DNA from: Candidatus Woesearchaeota archaeon
GTDB lineage: Archaea > Nanobdellota > Nanobdellia > SCGC-AAA011-G17 > JACPIM01
Assembly (NCBI GenBank): GCA_016188045.1
Contig: JACPIM010000024.1
Coordinates: 1-55,394 of the forward strand
Direction of reading: 5' to 3'
DNA length: 55,394 nucleotides
A program made the translations under genes and the position numbers. A model generated the notes under the pieces. That model did no database searches and was not told where the DNA came from. It saw only the letters and a list, made by a program, of their open reading frames with translations. Positions 15,858 to 24,476 of this stretch are shown here, one piece after another (within the stretch, counting starts at the first letter, position 1; each line of letters starts with the position of its first letter).

Positions 15858-17078
15858 CTAAATTAAATCCCTATTTGTTATTAATTCTACTCTAGCACCG
15901 TTTTGATCTGTTTTTGAGTCCATCGCTATCAAATATTTAATGTTTGCTTTTTCTGCGACTTCCACTAAATTGCTGTCAATTTCTCCATCGAATATAACAG
16001 CATACACTGAATTTAAGCTTCTTATGCTGCTGATCAATTCTGTTGTTGGAACTTTACCCAATATATTCATACTTTGATCTAATAAGTAGGCGCCTCTAGT
16101 TCCAATTAGATCATCTAACATTTTTTTGAATTCTTCTCTCTGTTGAACATTTAATGTAGATCTCCTTTGGAAATTTGGCCTTCTTTGCAATATGGGACGT
16201 GGTCTTTGTTGGATGTAATTTCTCTTTTCTATGCCGTTAGTTTTTCCTTCTAAATCCAATTTCACCTGTTCTATTGCAACTTTACCACGCAATGCTTTGT
16301 GAATTTCTTTCTTTGTCAATTCTTCAACTTCTTTTCCTTCTGGTGCTTTTACAACATAATCAATTTCTGCAACATTTAGAAGTTCTTTGACTATCAAATC
16401 TCCACCACGATCACCATCAACAAATATTGTAAGAGTTTTTTTCTTGCTTAACTCTATAATTGTTTGTGGTATTGATGTACCATTCATTCCTATAACATTT
16501 TTAATTCCCTGCCTAAGAACATTCAAAACATCCGCTCTTCCTTCAACAACAATAACTTCTTCTGAGTCATCTATGTTTGGTCCACAAGGCAATCTGTCTA
16601 CTCCGTATTCTGCTATATCCATCATTCTTACTGATTGAGAAACTTCTTCTGTTATCTCTGTTGAGTCCGGCAATACAGAATCTGTTAATGTCTTTAGAAG
16701 TTCTTTTGCTCTTGCAATAACAAAATTTCTTTTTGAAACACGAACATCTTCTATTTTTTCAACTTTAACATTAGCATTACAAGGACCTATTCTTTGTATT
16801 GTTTCTAAGGCAGCACCTATAATTGCTGTTTCTGTCTTATCTAAAGATGAAGGAATTATTATAACTCCCTCTGTTTTTCCTGTTCTTGTGTCTAATTTAA
16901 CATCAATTCTTCCTATTCTACCTGATCTTTGAAGCTCTCTTAATTCTAAGTCTGCTCCCAATAATCCTTCTGTTTGGCCAAAAATAGCTCCTATGACATC
17001 AGGACGATCTACTACACCTTCAATTTGAATTTGAGTGTGAATGATATATTTAGATGATACTGGGCTTATCTTTCCCAT
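15858..17078 (-). CDS. dnaG: Archaeal DnaG-like primase / exosome subunit
   Basis: I set the start at the ATG at 17078 (MGKISPVSSKYIIHTQIQIE, 406 residues). GGGGGGAG lies five bases upstream, and the longer frame would translate palindromic element F. The TOPRIM core is EEVIVVEGRADVLNVLRQG (about 173-191, catalytic Glu in EGR) and FVDGDRGGD (about 219-227, DxD). Archaeal DnaG makes short RNA primers in vitro and binds the RNA exosome through Csl4. A linker of Q/R-rich sequence (about residues 285-310) joins the C-terminal domain. It is the usual size for archaea. Confidence 0.95.
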   Translation of the reverse strand: MGKISPVSSKYIIHTQIQIEGVVDRPDVIGAIFGQTEGLLGADLELRELQRSGRIGRIDVKLDTRTGKTEGVIIIPSSLDKTETAIIGAALETIQRIGPCNANVKVEKIEDVRVSKRNFVIARAKELLKTLTDSVLPDSTEITEEVSQSVRMMDIAEYGVDRLPCGPNIDDSEEVIVVEGRADVLNVLRQGIKNVIGMNGTSIPQTIIELSKKKTLTIFVDGDRGGDLIVKELLNVAEIDYVVKAPEGKEVEELTKKEIHKALRGKVAIEQVKLDLEGKTNGIEKRNYIQQRPRPILQRRPNFQRRSTLNVQQREEFKKMLDDLIGTRGAYLLDQSMNILGKVPTTELISSIRSLNSVYAVIFDGEIDSNLVEVAEKANIKYLIAMDSKTDQNGARVELITNRDLI

Positions 17079-17090
17079 TTTACTCCCCCC

Positions 17091-17165
17091 ATAAGAAACT
17101 ACGTTTCCCAAATCGTTAGCACGATTGGGCCCCAAAGCGAAGCTTTTAGGGCTTATCATCTTCCT
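17091..17165. repeat. Palindromic element F, interrupted by two extra hairpins
   Basis: The left half ATAAGAAACTACGTTTC (17091-17107) and right half CTTATCATCTTCCT (17152-17165) flank two more hairpins. One is CCCAAATCGT-TAGC-ACGATTGGG (17107-17129). The other is CCC-AAAGC-GAA-GCTTTTAGGG (about 17131-17151). The whole lies between the DnaG start and its upstream region and could form a compound structure in the DnaG leader. Confidence 0.65.
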
Positions 17166-17296
17166 AAATAATCGTAGTTCCTATTTCTTTGATATCTTTC
17201 AGAACAAGATCTAATAAAACTTAATTTTCATAATTTTAAAAATGATCATGATAAATGAATAATCCTGTTCCTTGTGATATATTAATAATAAATATA

Positions 17297-17370
17297 GGCT
17301 GCGACACTAACTCCCAAGCTCATTGCTTGATAGTTTATCGTAAGCTCCATTGAGTATTCTCGTGGCAGCC
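17297..17370 (+). ncRNA. Candidate structured small RNA in the 17166-17593 gap
   Basis: Within a 430-nt gene-free stretch, GGCTGC (17297-17302) pairs with GCAGCC (17365-17370) to close a 74-nt unit richer in G+C than its surroundings. Inside, several short complementary runs occur (CTCATTG with CATTGAG, AAGCTC with GAGTATT-type partners). A TATA-like TTAATAATAAATATA lies directly upstream, consistent with its own promoter. It does not fold as a tRNA and I do not see C/D boxes. The rest of the gap (17166-17290 and 17371-17580) shows no gene; a TATA for the AbrB gene lies near 17565-17590. Confidence 0.35.
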
Positions 17371-17593
17371 AAGTTTTAATGATAGTTTACTATTTATATA
17401 ATTTACTATGTGCTTTTTAATCTTGCCTTACTTGGCATACGTACCGTTTTGACAGTTGTTCCTGACTTATTAATGAATAGAAGCAAGAATAATTCTACGG
17501 ATTCAAGAGAATAAATTGATTGATCTGTTATTAGTTCCTTTCTTTAATAAAAATATAGGAAGGTTTTTATATTAGTTATACATTATATATTAT

Positions 17594-17866
17594 ATGGAAA
17601 TCGTAATTAAACCCAAAAAATGGGGAAATTCCCTTGGATTAATAATACCCAATGAAATAATAAGAAAACAAGGAATAACTAGTGAAACTAATATAGTTGT
17701 TAATATAAGAAAAGCAAATAGGGTAAAGGATATTTTTGGAATTTTAAAGGATTGGAAGATAGATACTCAAAAAGCAAGGAATGAATTCAGGAAATTTGAG
17801 CTAGAAGCTGAAAGAAGGAAGTTTAGCAACTTTATAAACTCTAAAGAAAAAAAACGGGGTGTTTAA
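17594..17866 (+). CDS. vapB: AbrB/SpoVT-type antitoxin of a VapBC pair
   Basis: A 90-residue protein whose first half is a swapped-hairpin AbrB domain (IVIKPKKWGNSLGLIIPNEI IRKQ split across residues 3-27, the KWGNS-G-IIP signature). The C-terminal half is a charged helix (residues 55-88) expected to wrap around the toxin. It binds its own promoter and neutralises the PIN toxin encoded next, which it overlaps by eight bases. The start ATG follows a TATA-like stretch within about 30 nt. Confidence 0.85.
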   Translation: MEIVIKPKKWGNSLGLIIPNEIIRKQGITSETNIVVNIRKANRVKDIFGILKDWKIDTQKARNEFRKFELEAERRKFSNFINSKEKKRGV

Positions 17867-18227
17867 GATTTATTTTTTAGATAGTTATGCTATTATTGAG
17901 ATAGTAAAAAATAATGAGAAATATGAAAAATTTAAATATACTACCAATTTTACTGGGATAATGAATCTTTTGGAAGTTCACTATAATATAAATAAAGATT
18001 TTGGTATAATTGTAGCTGATTCTGTAATAGAAAAATTAAAGGAAGTTGTTGTGGATATTAATATTAATGATATAAAAGAAGCATCAAAATTTAGATTTAA
18101 AAACATTAAGAAAAAATTTAGTTTTATTGATTGTTTGGGCTACATTATGGCTAAAAATAGAAAATATTTTTTTGTGACTGGTGATAAAGAATTTGAAGTA
18201 ATGGATAATGTTGAATTTGTTAAATAA
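17859..18227 (+). CDS. vapC: PIN-domain ribonuclease toxin VapC
   Basis: A 122-residue PIN domain started by GTG at 17859, overlapping the antitoxin. Acidic residues expected for Mg binding are Asp8 (YFLDSYAIIE), Glu near 39 (MNLLEVHY), Asp in FSFIDCLGYIMA and Asp in VTGDKEF. VapC toxins cut tRNA or rRNA. The central region is short and Lys-rich. It is the second gene of a two-gene operon; expression depends on the antitoxin. Confidence 0.86.
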   Translation: MFKIYFLDSYAIIEIVKNNEKYEKFKYTTNFTGIMNLLEVHYNINKDFGIIVADSVIEKLKEVVVDININDIKEASKFRFKNIKKKFSFIDCLGYIMAKNRKYFFVTGDKEFEVMDNVEFVK

Positions 18228-18262
18228 AAAGGTATATAAAAGAAAAAAATATTATTTATGAG

Positions 18263-18586
18263 ATGGAAGAAATTAAAATGGGTAGAAGAAAACATATAGA
18301 CTATTTAAAGGAATTCAAGAAAAAATTATCAGAGAAAATGCCAATAGACAAAATGATCTTGTTTGGTTCAAGAGCAACAGGCAAGCCGCATAGATGGAGC
18401 GATTTTGATTTGATAATTGTAAGTAGAAAATTAGATTTTTTTAGAATAGGCGCAGGAATGTATGATTACTGGAAGATAGACTATCCTGTAGATTTTTTAT
18501 GTTACACTCCTGAGGAATTTAAAAAACTAAGCAAGCAGATAACGATAGTAAAAGAAGCTGTTGAAAATGGTATTGAGATACAGTAA
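18263..18586 (+). CDS. mntA: MNT-type nucleotidyltransferase (first copy)
   Basis: A 107-residue minimal nucleotidyltransferase with the GSRATGKPHRWSDFDLIIV motif (GSx10DxD, residues about 32-50). In MNT/HEPN modules this enzyme AMPylates the partner HEPN RNase and so neutralises it. The HEPN gene follows after 18 nt and a second MNT gene overlaps that. The last 13 codons and following bases are almost identical to the end of the second MNT gene (41 identical nucleotides). It has its own TATA-like box upstream (AAAAAAATATTATTTATG). Confidence 0.88.
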   Translation: MEEIKMGRRKHIDYLKEFKKKLSEKMPIDKMILFGSRATGKPHRWSDFDLIIVSRKLDFFRIGAGMYDYWKIDYPVDFLCYTPEEFKKLSKQITIVKEAVENGIEIQ

Positions 18587-18591
18587 AGTTT
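18551..18591 (+). repeat. 41-bp direct repeat at the 3' end of the first MNT gene
   Basis: Forty-one bases from AAAGAAGCTG to TAAAGTTT are identical to 19228-19268. They include the end of the gene, the TAA stop and several bases after it. Flanking sequence differs more. Confidence 0.9.
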
Positions 18592-18604
18592 TGAATTATT
18601 AAGA

Positions 18605-18979
18605 ATGAAAAAAATAATAAATAATTGGTTTATGCAAGCTGAAATAGATCTTGTTAGTGCTAAGTACAATTTTAAAGGAAAGATACTTGATGTTGCTGCT
18701 TTATTATGCCAACAATCTGTTGAGAAAGGACTTAAAGCATTATATCTAAAAGATAAAGGGGAGTTATGGAAAACACATGATTTAGTTAAACTTGCAATAC
18801 TTGTTAAAGCACCAGAGGATATTATAAAAGCTGTTAATGATCTTAATCCGATTTATTTTGAGGATAGGTATCCTGATTTTTCTGATATAATTCCTGCTAA
18901 GAACTTTTCTGATAAAGAAGTAGATGAATTTATTAAAAAAGCTGAGAAGGCAATAAGATGGATAAAGACAAAATTATAA
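18605..18979 (+). CDS. hepT: HEPN-domain toxin-like RNase
   Basis: A 124-residue four-helix HEPN protein. Typical signatures are WFMQAEIDLVSAKYNF near the N-terminus, LCQQSVEKGLKALYL (residues 34-48) and ELWKTHDLVKLA (53-64), followed by YPDFSD. The classic RNase motif is Rx4-6H; here the His of KTHDL is present but the Arg is not obvious, so activity is uncertain. It sits between two MNT genes, overlapping the second by 22 nt, which is an MNT-HEPN-MNT arrangement. Confidence 0.85.
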   Translation: MKKIINNWFMQAEIDLVSAKYNFKGKILDVAALLCQQSVEKGLKALYLKDKGELWKTHDLVKLAILVKAPEDIIKAVNDLNPIYFEDRYPDFSDIIPAKNFSDKEVDEFIKKAEKAIRWIKTKL

Positions 18980-19263
18980 AAGAATTAAAAAAATTCAAAA
19001 AGAAGAATAAAATAGATAAAATGATTTTTTTTGGCAGCAGAACAAATAACAAATATACAAAATATAGCGATATAGACTTAATAGTTATATCTTCTAAATT
19101 TAAGAAAATTAAATCATTTAAAAGAGCTCCTGTTTTAAGGCTTAAATGGGAATTAGATTATCCTGTTGATCTACTTTGCTATACTCCTGAAGAGTTTGAA
19201 AAGAAAAAGAAAGAGCCAACAATAGTGAAAGAAGCTGTTGAAAATGGTATTGAGATACAGTAA
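18958..19263 (+). CDS. mntA: MNT-type nucleotidyltransferase (second copy)
   Basis: A 101-residue paralogue of the first MNT protein, with GSRTNNKYTKYSDIDLIVIS giving the GS and DxD catalytic residues. It starts inside the end of the HEPN gene. The two MNT proteins have clearly diverged in their first three quarters, yet their last 13 codons match at the nucleotide level. This implies partial gene conversion or a repeat-mediated event. Confidence 0.87.
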   Translation: MDKDKIIKELKKFKKKNKIDKMIFFGSRTNNKYTKYSDIDLIVISSKFKKIKSFKRAPVLRLKWELDYPVDLLCYTPEEFEKKKKEPTIVKEAVENGIEIQ

Positions 19264-19268
19264 AGTTT
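19228..19268 (+). repeat. 41-bp direct repeat at the 3' end of the second MNT gene
   Basis: Second copy of the repeat at 18551-18591, 677 bp away in the same orientation, again covering the gene end and stop. Confidence 0.9.
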
Positions 19269-19304
19269 AAATATTATCTAAAATTAAGATATTCTAATTA
19301 AAAG

Positions 19305-22300
19305 ATGGTGAAATTTACTAATTTTCAAAATAAAATAAGTTTAGTCTTAATTATAATTATCTTGCTATCTAGCTTTGGTTTTGCGCAGGGAATTCCAAGA
19401 AATCCAGGACATCCTGTTAGTCAACTTGATTGTGGAACAGGAACAACTAGTGATCCTTATAAAGCGTGTGATTCAAATAATAATGGAATACTTGATACTA
19501 CTGAAAACGCGGTTGTTACTTATGCTTTAAATTTAACTCCTTCTGGGACGGGTCCTGATGTTGCTTTAAAAACTAAATTTGTTGATAGTTCTAGATTAAG
19601 TGTTCCTACTGATGTTTCTAATAATTATTTGGTTGCTTTTAGCGGTACTGGCGGAGCTGCACAACATATTAAAGTTGGTTATTCTAATGTTGCTGGTAGC
19701 TTGGATCCTGCCGCCGCTGTTGATGTTATGTTTAAAAGTGTTTATGATAGAATTAATTCTGGGGATGGTATTGTTGATACTGCTGAGATGCTTTTGAATG
19801 AAAGTGGTGGTTTTGGTATTGTAAGATTAGTTCCTAGTATAACTACTTTTAATGGTTTAAGTGATTTTTATGTTACCCAGAAAATTGTTGAACCTCCTAT
19901 TACTCCTACTGGGAATCCTGTTGTTACATTAAAAAAATTAAGAGCGGGATATGCTGATGAAGCTTTGAAATCTTCTGGAAGCTTTACTGTTACTGGACCT
20001 TATTTAATATTTAATGTTCCTGATACTGGAAGTAAATATGCCACAAGACTTATTTCCATTGTTGGAGATAGGAATAATATTGCATTGGCTCCTGGTGCTG
20101 CTTGGGATGACACTCAGGGTTCTGTTAATGGTAGAGGTAATAGAGAATGTGTTGATCCTAGTAATCTTAATACTTGTGCTGAACAATTGATAGGAGCCAG
20201 ATTAGTTATTAATCCTGAAGGGCATTTTGATAAAGGAGTACAAATTGGGTGGCCAGATAGATCTCTAAGTTCCAATAATCAGAATGCTTGGATAGATCAT
20301 ACTAATAAAGCAGGTGATCTATATGTTGCTGGAAATTTAGAAGTTGATGGAAGCACTTATTTAGGTGATGCTGTAACTGATACTTTAACTGTTACTGGAA
20401 GTTTTAGTCAAACTGGAAATGTTAATATTGGTGGCTCTTTAAAAATTGGTGATGGACCTATTAAAAAAGTTGATTTTTCTAGTAATACTGGAGAACAAGA
20501 TATTTTTGTAACTAATGATATTGAAACTGGTAATAATTTATGGGTTGGTACAAAGGCAATAACAGGTACACCAGATCTTTCTGCGATAAATAAAAAAATA
20601 GTAGTTTATAATATTGAACCAACTTATAGTACTACTTTGGGAATGGCAAATAGTGGTATTGAATTAATTAATGCTAACTCAATTAGTGGTGGAGCTGCTG
20701 GTGAAGATAGTCAAGTTGATATTGGTTTTTCTAATGGTCTTACTCCTTTAGGCAGATATGCTGCTATAACTGGAGTTGTAACTGGAACTGGACCAGTTGG
20801 CTCATTAATATTTTCAACAAGAGGTGCTAATAGTAATGATCTTACTGAAAGAATGAGAATTATTAGCGATGGTAAAATTGGGATTGGTGATTTTTCTAGT
20901 AGTGCTCCAAGTGCTAATTTAGATGTTCAGGGAGATACAAAAATTAGTAAAAATTTAGATGTTGGAACTGATGCGTTTATTAATGGTAAATTATGTATTG
21001 GTGCTCTTACTAGTGGTCAACCTGCGGATAGTAATTGTAAAACTTCATGGGATTCTGTTGGAAACATTAGAGGTAGTGGAAATCAAGGTTCGCTTGCTAT
21101 GTTTGAGTCTATAGATAGTATCATTAGTTCTAGCATAACACAAACTGGAACTGGAGCTACTAATGATCCTTATGTTATAAATATTGTAGGAAATCTTGGA
21201 GTTACTGGGACTATTCTAAGTGGAAATTTACCTTTAGCAAAAGTTGGGGTCCCTGTTCCTGATGTTACAGATGATACTAATTATGTTGTTAATGCAGACG
21301 GATCTAAAAAATTAAGAGCTGGATATGCCGATATTAGTAGTGAAGCAATTGAAAGTTTTTTAATTAGTAAGAAAAGCGATGCTAATTCTCCATCCCCCGA
21401 ACTTAAGTTTAAGGTTAATGAAGTTAGTAGTGGAGGTAGTCAATTGGTAGATAATAGTGCAATTTATGCAGAAAATATTATTTTAGTTACACAACCACCA
21501 AGCGGTAGACTTATCATAAATAATGGCGGGGGTTTTCCTGGCGGTGTGCAAATTGTTGGTAATCTAGATGTAACTGGAAACTTAATTGGTGGTGGTTCTG
21601 GGGTTGGTGGTGGATGGACTGTTGATACAATTACATCTCCTCCAAAAACAACTACTAACCTAAATGTTGGAATTGGAACTAATAATCCCAGTACTGGGGC
21701 GACCTTAACTCTTGGTAATGATGCTGATTCAAGTTCGGAACCACTTAATTTTCATATTGGCGGAGCGCAAGTAATTGCTGATAATGCTTATTATACTGGT
21801 ACTAGTAGTGGGTGGAAATATAATAAAAATTCATTTGCTTCCTATATCGCTTTTGCTGATGGTATTGAAATTGCTACTGCTCCTAGTGGAACAGCAGATG
21901 CTACAGTAACGTGGAATAAAGCAGTGAAAATTGATAGTTCTGGCAATATTTTGGTTGGGACCCCGCTTTTAGGATCAGTAGATCCTAACTATAAATTACA
22001 GGTTTTTGGTGATACTTCTTTAGGTGATGTAAATGCTGGTTCTGGTGTACAAAATGTAGTTAAGATAAATAGTATAATTCAATTTAGGTCAACTACCATG
22101 AATAATCCATGTACTCCTGGTCAAGTTTATTATAATACCAATAATGGCTTACAGGTTTGTGATGGTGCTGGTTGGCAGGATATTGCAACTGGAAGTGGGT
22201 TTATTGATGGTAGCGGAAATCCAACCCCCAACACTATTGCTATGTTTACTCCTGATGGAAATACTATTGGTAATTCAAATATAAAACAGGACGCTACTAC

Positions 22301-24401
22301 AGGTAATATAGGTATAGGAGTAACGGGAACACCAGGTGCGAAATTGGATGTTGGTGGGAATATAAAAATGTCTGGTTTTCAATTAACAACCGGCGCCAGT
22401 GTTGGAAAGGTTTTAACTTCAATGGATAATTCAGGGGTTGGAACTTGGCAAAGTATTAGTAGTTCTGAATCTGATACTTTACAAAGCGTAACTGGCAGAG
22501 GAGCTACAACTACTAGATCTATAACTGTTGGTTCTTCTGATATAGTTAATGGACTTAGTTATGGCCTAGCATTAAACAAATATTTTACTTTGTGGGGCTC
22601 TGATGAAAATGAGGCCTATATATCCCATAATGTTTATTACAATGCTGGCTGGAAATATAGAGAAGGTACTATTGGTGCTGGAGCCACTTTAATAAATGTT
22701 GGTGGTGGGATATTTAATGTTAGAACTGCGGGAGATGGGTTACAGAATCAACTTGTAACTTGGAATCAGGGAATTTATCAAGGCGAAAATGGTAATGTTG
22801 GGATTGGAACTAGTGCTCCTGGTGGATTTAGGTTAAATGTAGAAGGTCCTGTTTACTCTTCTGATTTTATTAGGGCCGCGAATGGTGTGTGGGTTGGCGG
22901 TGCGACTGCAAAAAGGGTAATTGATGATCTTGGAAATTGGGTAGGCAATCCTATTAGTACTAGTGGTGTGACACAGATCAAGAATGGTGGTGGTCTTAGT
23001 GTAAATCCTGCAAGTGGTACTGGTGATGTAACTTTGGCTATTAAACCAGAAGGGTTTTTAGAAATTAATACGGCTACTAGTGCTGTTCGATTGAAATCTT
23101 GTCCAGATACTAAGATTTTGAAGTATACAACCGCTAATGGTTGGGTATGCGCAGATGATGCTGGTGGTGCTACCTATACAGCAGGCGATGGTATTAATAT
23201 TGCTTCTAATGTAATTTCTGTTAGCGGTACAGGTAATGTTTTTAATAATTGGGATAAAAATGTTGCTGATGATTTGGATGCTCCTGCAGCTGGCTGTGGT
23301 GTTAATCAAGTGTTAACTTATAGCGCAATTGGCGGTTTAATATGTACTACTGATAATACTGGAACTAGTTATTGGACTCAAAGCGTAAGTAATATTTATT
23401 ATGATAGCGGTAATGTTGGAATTGGAACTAGTAATCCGAATGATGGTAAACTTATATTAAATGCTCTTACTGGCCCAGTTGTCCTGAAATTGAGATATGG
23501 TGACGAGGAAAAGGGAGCAATATTTTATTCTGATGCAGCAACAGAAACTAATAGATTTCATATAAGGGCTGGTAAATCTGGTAGTGGTATTGGAAAACTT
23601 GCTTTGGATACCGGTGGAAGTAATACTCCGCGGTTATTAATAGATGAAGCTGGAAATGTTGGAATTGGAACAGCTACTCCTATAGCTAAATTGGAAGTTA
23701 CAACAACTAGTGGAAATTCTGTTATTAAAATAAATTCTAATAATGCCATATCTGCTATAGACTTTTATAATGGAGATTCGAATAATGAATGGGGTATTGG
23801 TAAGGATGTTCAAAATAATTTTTACATTGATGAGTTTGGTGTTGGTAATCGTTTATTGATAAAACCTGGTGGGAATGTTGTTATAGGTGGTGCACCCAGT
23901 ACTGGCTATAAACTAGAAGTATCTGGCGCTGTTAAAGCAACCGATTTTGTAGCAAATGGCTTTATTCAGGCAGCCAACTTTAGAGGAGAGGGTTCTGAAT
24001 TAACTAATGTTAAAGCTAGTAATTTAGGTAATCCTCTTGCTAGAACAGAAATCTTAACTTTTGATGGTGTTGGTGGAATAGGCAACCACTTTATTAGGAC
24101 CGGGATTGATGATCCAAGTACCACCAGTGTGGAAGAAAATATTGCTTTGGGCTTCAAGAAAGATAGTAGTGATGTAACTGTTATCGGAAATTTGAAAGTA
24201 AATGGTGATATTCCTGTTCCTACTCCCGGAACTTTATGTGGATGGTCTTCAAAGATTAAACAAAGTGGTGAAAGTGCTATTCTTTGCAATACTATTGATC
24301 CACTATCTAATTGTCCCACTGGTTACACAAGAAAGGCTCTTTTTTCAGATACCGCTGGAAGTGCGGCATCAACAGTATGGACCTGTATCAAATTACCATA
24401 A
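19305..24401 (+). CDS. Giant secreted fibre-like surface protein (1698 aa)
   Basis: A signal peptide (residues 1-27, VLIIIILLSSFGFA) begins a protein made of Gly/Thr/Asn-rich beta repeats. Motifs of the form GIGTxxPxxKLEV recur: near residues 524, 788, 1002, 1165, 1371 and 1452, with a variant at about 1525. Between them are stretches like GNLGVTGTI, SGSFTVTG and GGWTVD. This motif is common in phage tail fibres and trimeric adhesins (often ending in a peptidase S74 chaperone). No S74 domain is seen here; the C-terminus is a short Cys-containing domain (CGWSSK, CNTIDPLSNCPTGY, WTCIKLP). No C-terminal anchor is visible. Likely adhesion; partner unknown. Confidence 0.85.
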   Translation: MVKFTNFQNKISLVLIIIILLSSFGFAQGIPRNPGHPVSQLDCGTGTTSDPYKACDSNNNGILDTTENAVVTYALNLTPSGTGPDVALKTKFVDSSRLSVPTDVSNNYLVAFSGTGGAAQHIKVGYSNVAGSLDPAAAVDVMFKSVYDRINSGDGIVDTAEMLLNESGGFGIVRLVPSITTFNGLSDFYVTQKIVEPPITPTGNPVVTLKKLRAGYADEALKSSGSFTVTGPYLIFNVPDTGSKYATRLISIVGDRNNIALAPGAAWDDTQGSVNGRGNRECVDPSNLNTCAEQLIGARLVINPEGHFDKGVQIGWPDRSLSSNNQNAWIDHTNKAGDLYVAGNLEVDGSTYLGDAVTDTLTVTGSFSQTGNVNIGGSLKIGDGPIKKVDFSSNTGEQDIFVTNDIETGNNLWVGTKAITGTPDLSAINKKIVVYNIEPTYSTTLGMANSGIELINANSISGGAAGEDSQVDIGFSNGLTPLGRYAAITGVVTGTGPVGSLIFSTRGANSNDLTERMRIISDGKIGIGDFSSSAPSANLDVQGDTKISKNLDVGTDAFINGKLCIGALTSGQPADSNCKTSWDSVGNIRGSGNQGSLAMFESIDSIISSSITQTGTGATNDPYVINIVGNLGVTGTILSGNLPLAKVGVPVPDVTDDTNYVVNADGSKKLRAGYADISSEAIESFLISKKSDANSPSPELKFKVNEVSSGGSQLVDNSAIYAENIILVTQPPSGRLIINNGGGFPGGVQIVGNLDVTGNLIGGGSGVGGGWTVDTITSPPKTTTNLNVGIGTNNPSTGATLTLGNDADSSSEPLNFHIGGAQVIADNAYYTGTSSGWKYNKNSFASYIAFADGIEIATAPSGTADATVTWNKAVKIDSSGNILVGTPLLGSVDPNYKLQVFGDTSLGDVNAGSGVQNVVKINSIIQFRSTTMNNPCTPGQVYYNTNNGLQVCDGAGWQDIATGSGFIDGSGNPTPNTIAMFTPDGNTIGNSNIKQDATTGNIGIGVTGTPGAKLDVGGNIKMSGFQLTTGASVGKVLTSMDNSGVGTWQSISSSESDTLQSVTGRGATTTRSITVGSSDIVNGLSYGLALNKYFTLWGSDENEAYISHNVYYNAGWKYREGTIGAGATLINVGGGIFNVRTAGDGLQNQLVTWNQGIYQGENGNVGIGTSAPGGFRLNVEGPVYSSDFIRAANGVWVGGATAKRVIDDLGNWVGNPISTSGVTQIKNGGGLSVNPASGTGDVTLAIKPEGFLEINTATSAVRLKSCPDTKILKYTTANGWVCADDAGGATYTAGDGINIASNVISVSGTGNVFNNWDKNVADDLDAPAAGCGVNQVLTYSAIGGLICTTDNTGTSYWTQSVSNIYYDSGNVGIGTSNPNDGKLILNALTGPVVLKLRYGDEEKGAIFYSDAATETNRFHIRAGKSGSGIGKLALDTGGSNTPRLLIDEAGNVGIGTATPIAKLEVTTTSGNSVIKINSNNAISAIDFYNGDSNNEWGIGKDVQNNFYIDEFGVGNRLLIKPGGNVVIGGAPSTGYKLEVSGAVKATDFVANGFIQAANFRGEGSELTNVKASNLGNPLARTEILTFDGVGGIGNHFIRTGIDDPSTTSVEENIALGFKKDSSDVTVIGNLKVNGDIPVPTPGTLCGWSSKIKQSGESAILCNTIDPLSNCPTGYTRKALFSDTAGSAASTVWTCIKLP

Positions 24402-24435
24402 ACAACTATTAAAAGAAATCAAAAAATAATACTGT

Positions 24436-24476
24436 AAACCTATATGGGCTCAAGAAGCCTTGGCTTCATCTAATAA
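24436..24476 (-). repeat. Relic 3' tail repeat R1 (LLDEAKA-type coding remnant)
   Basis: Read on the minus strand, the sequence encodes LLDEAKA then, after a one-base slip, FLSPYRF. This is the same tail that ends the intact gene at 27186. Here it overlaps and follows the stop of the AbiEii-like gene and is not translated as part of it. Confidence 0.65.

Noticed and set aside
17079-17159. Longer DnaG N-terminus
   Set aside because: It would translate the palindromic element; the GGGGGGAG site supports the ATG at 17078.
1773-17165. Intergenic palindromes as rho-independent-type terminators
   Set aside because: No T-run follows the stems and most lie upstream of genes rather than after them.
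1773-17165. CRISPR array from the palindromic repeats
   Set aside because: Copies are scattered and irregularly spaced, stems vary, no cas genes.
19305-24401. Prophage, from tail-fibre-like repeats
   Set aside because: No capsid, portal, terminase or integrase gene nearby; signal peptide and matching surface proteins favour a cellular adhesin.
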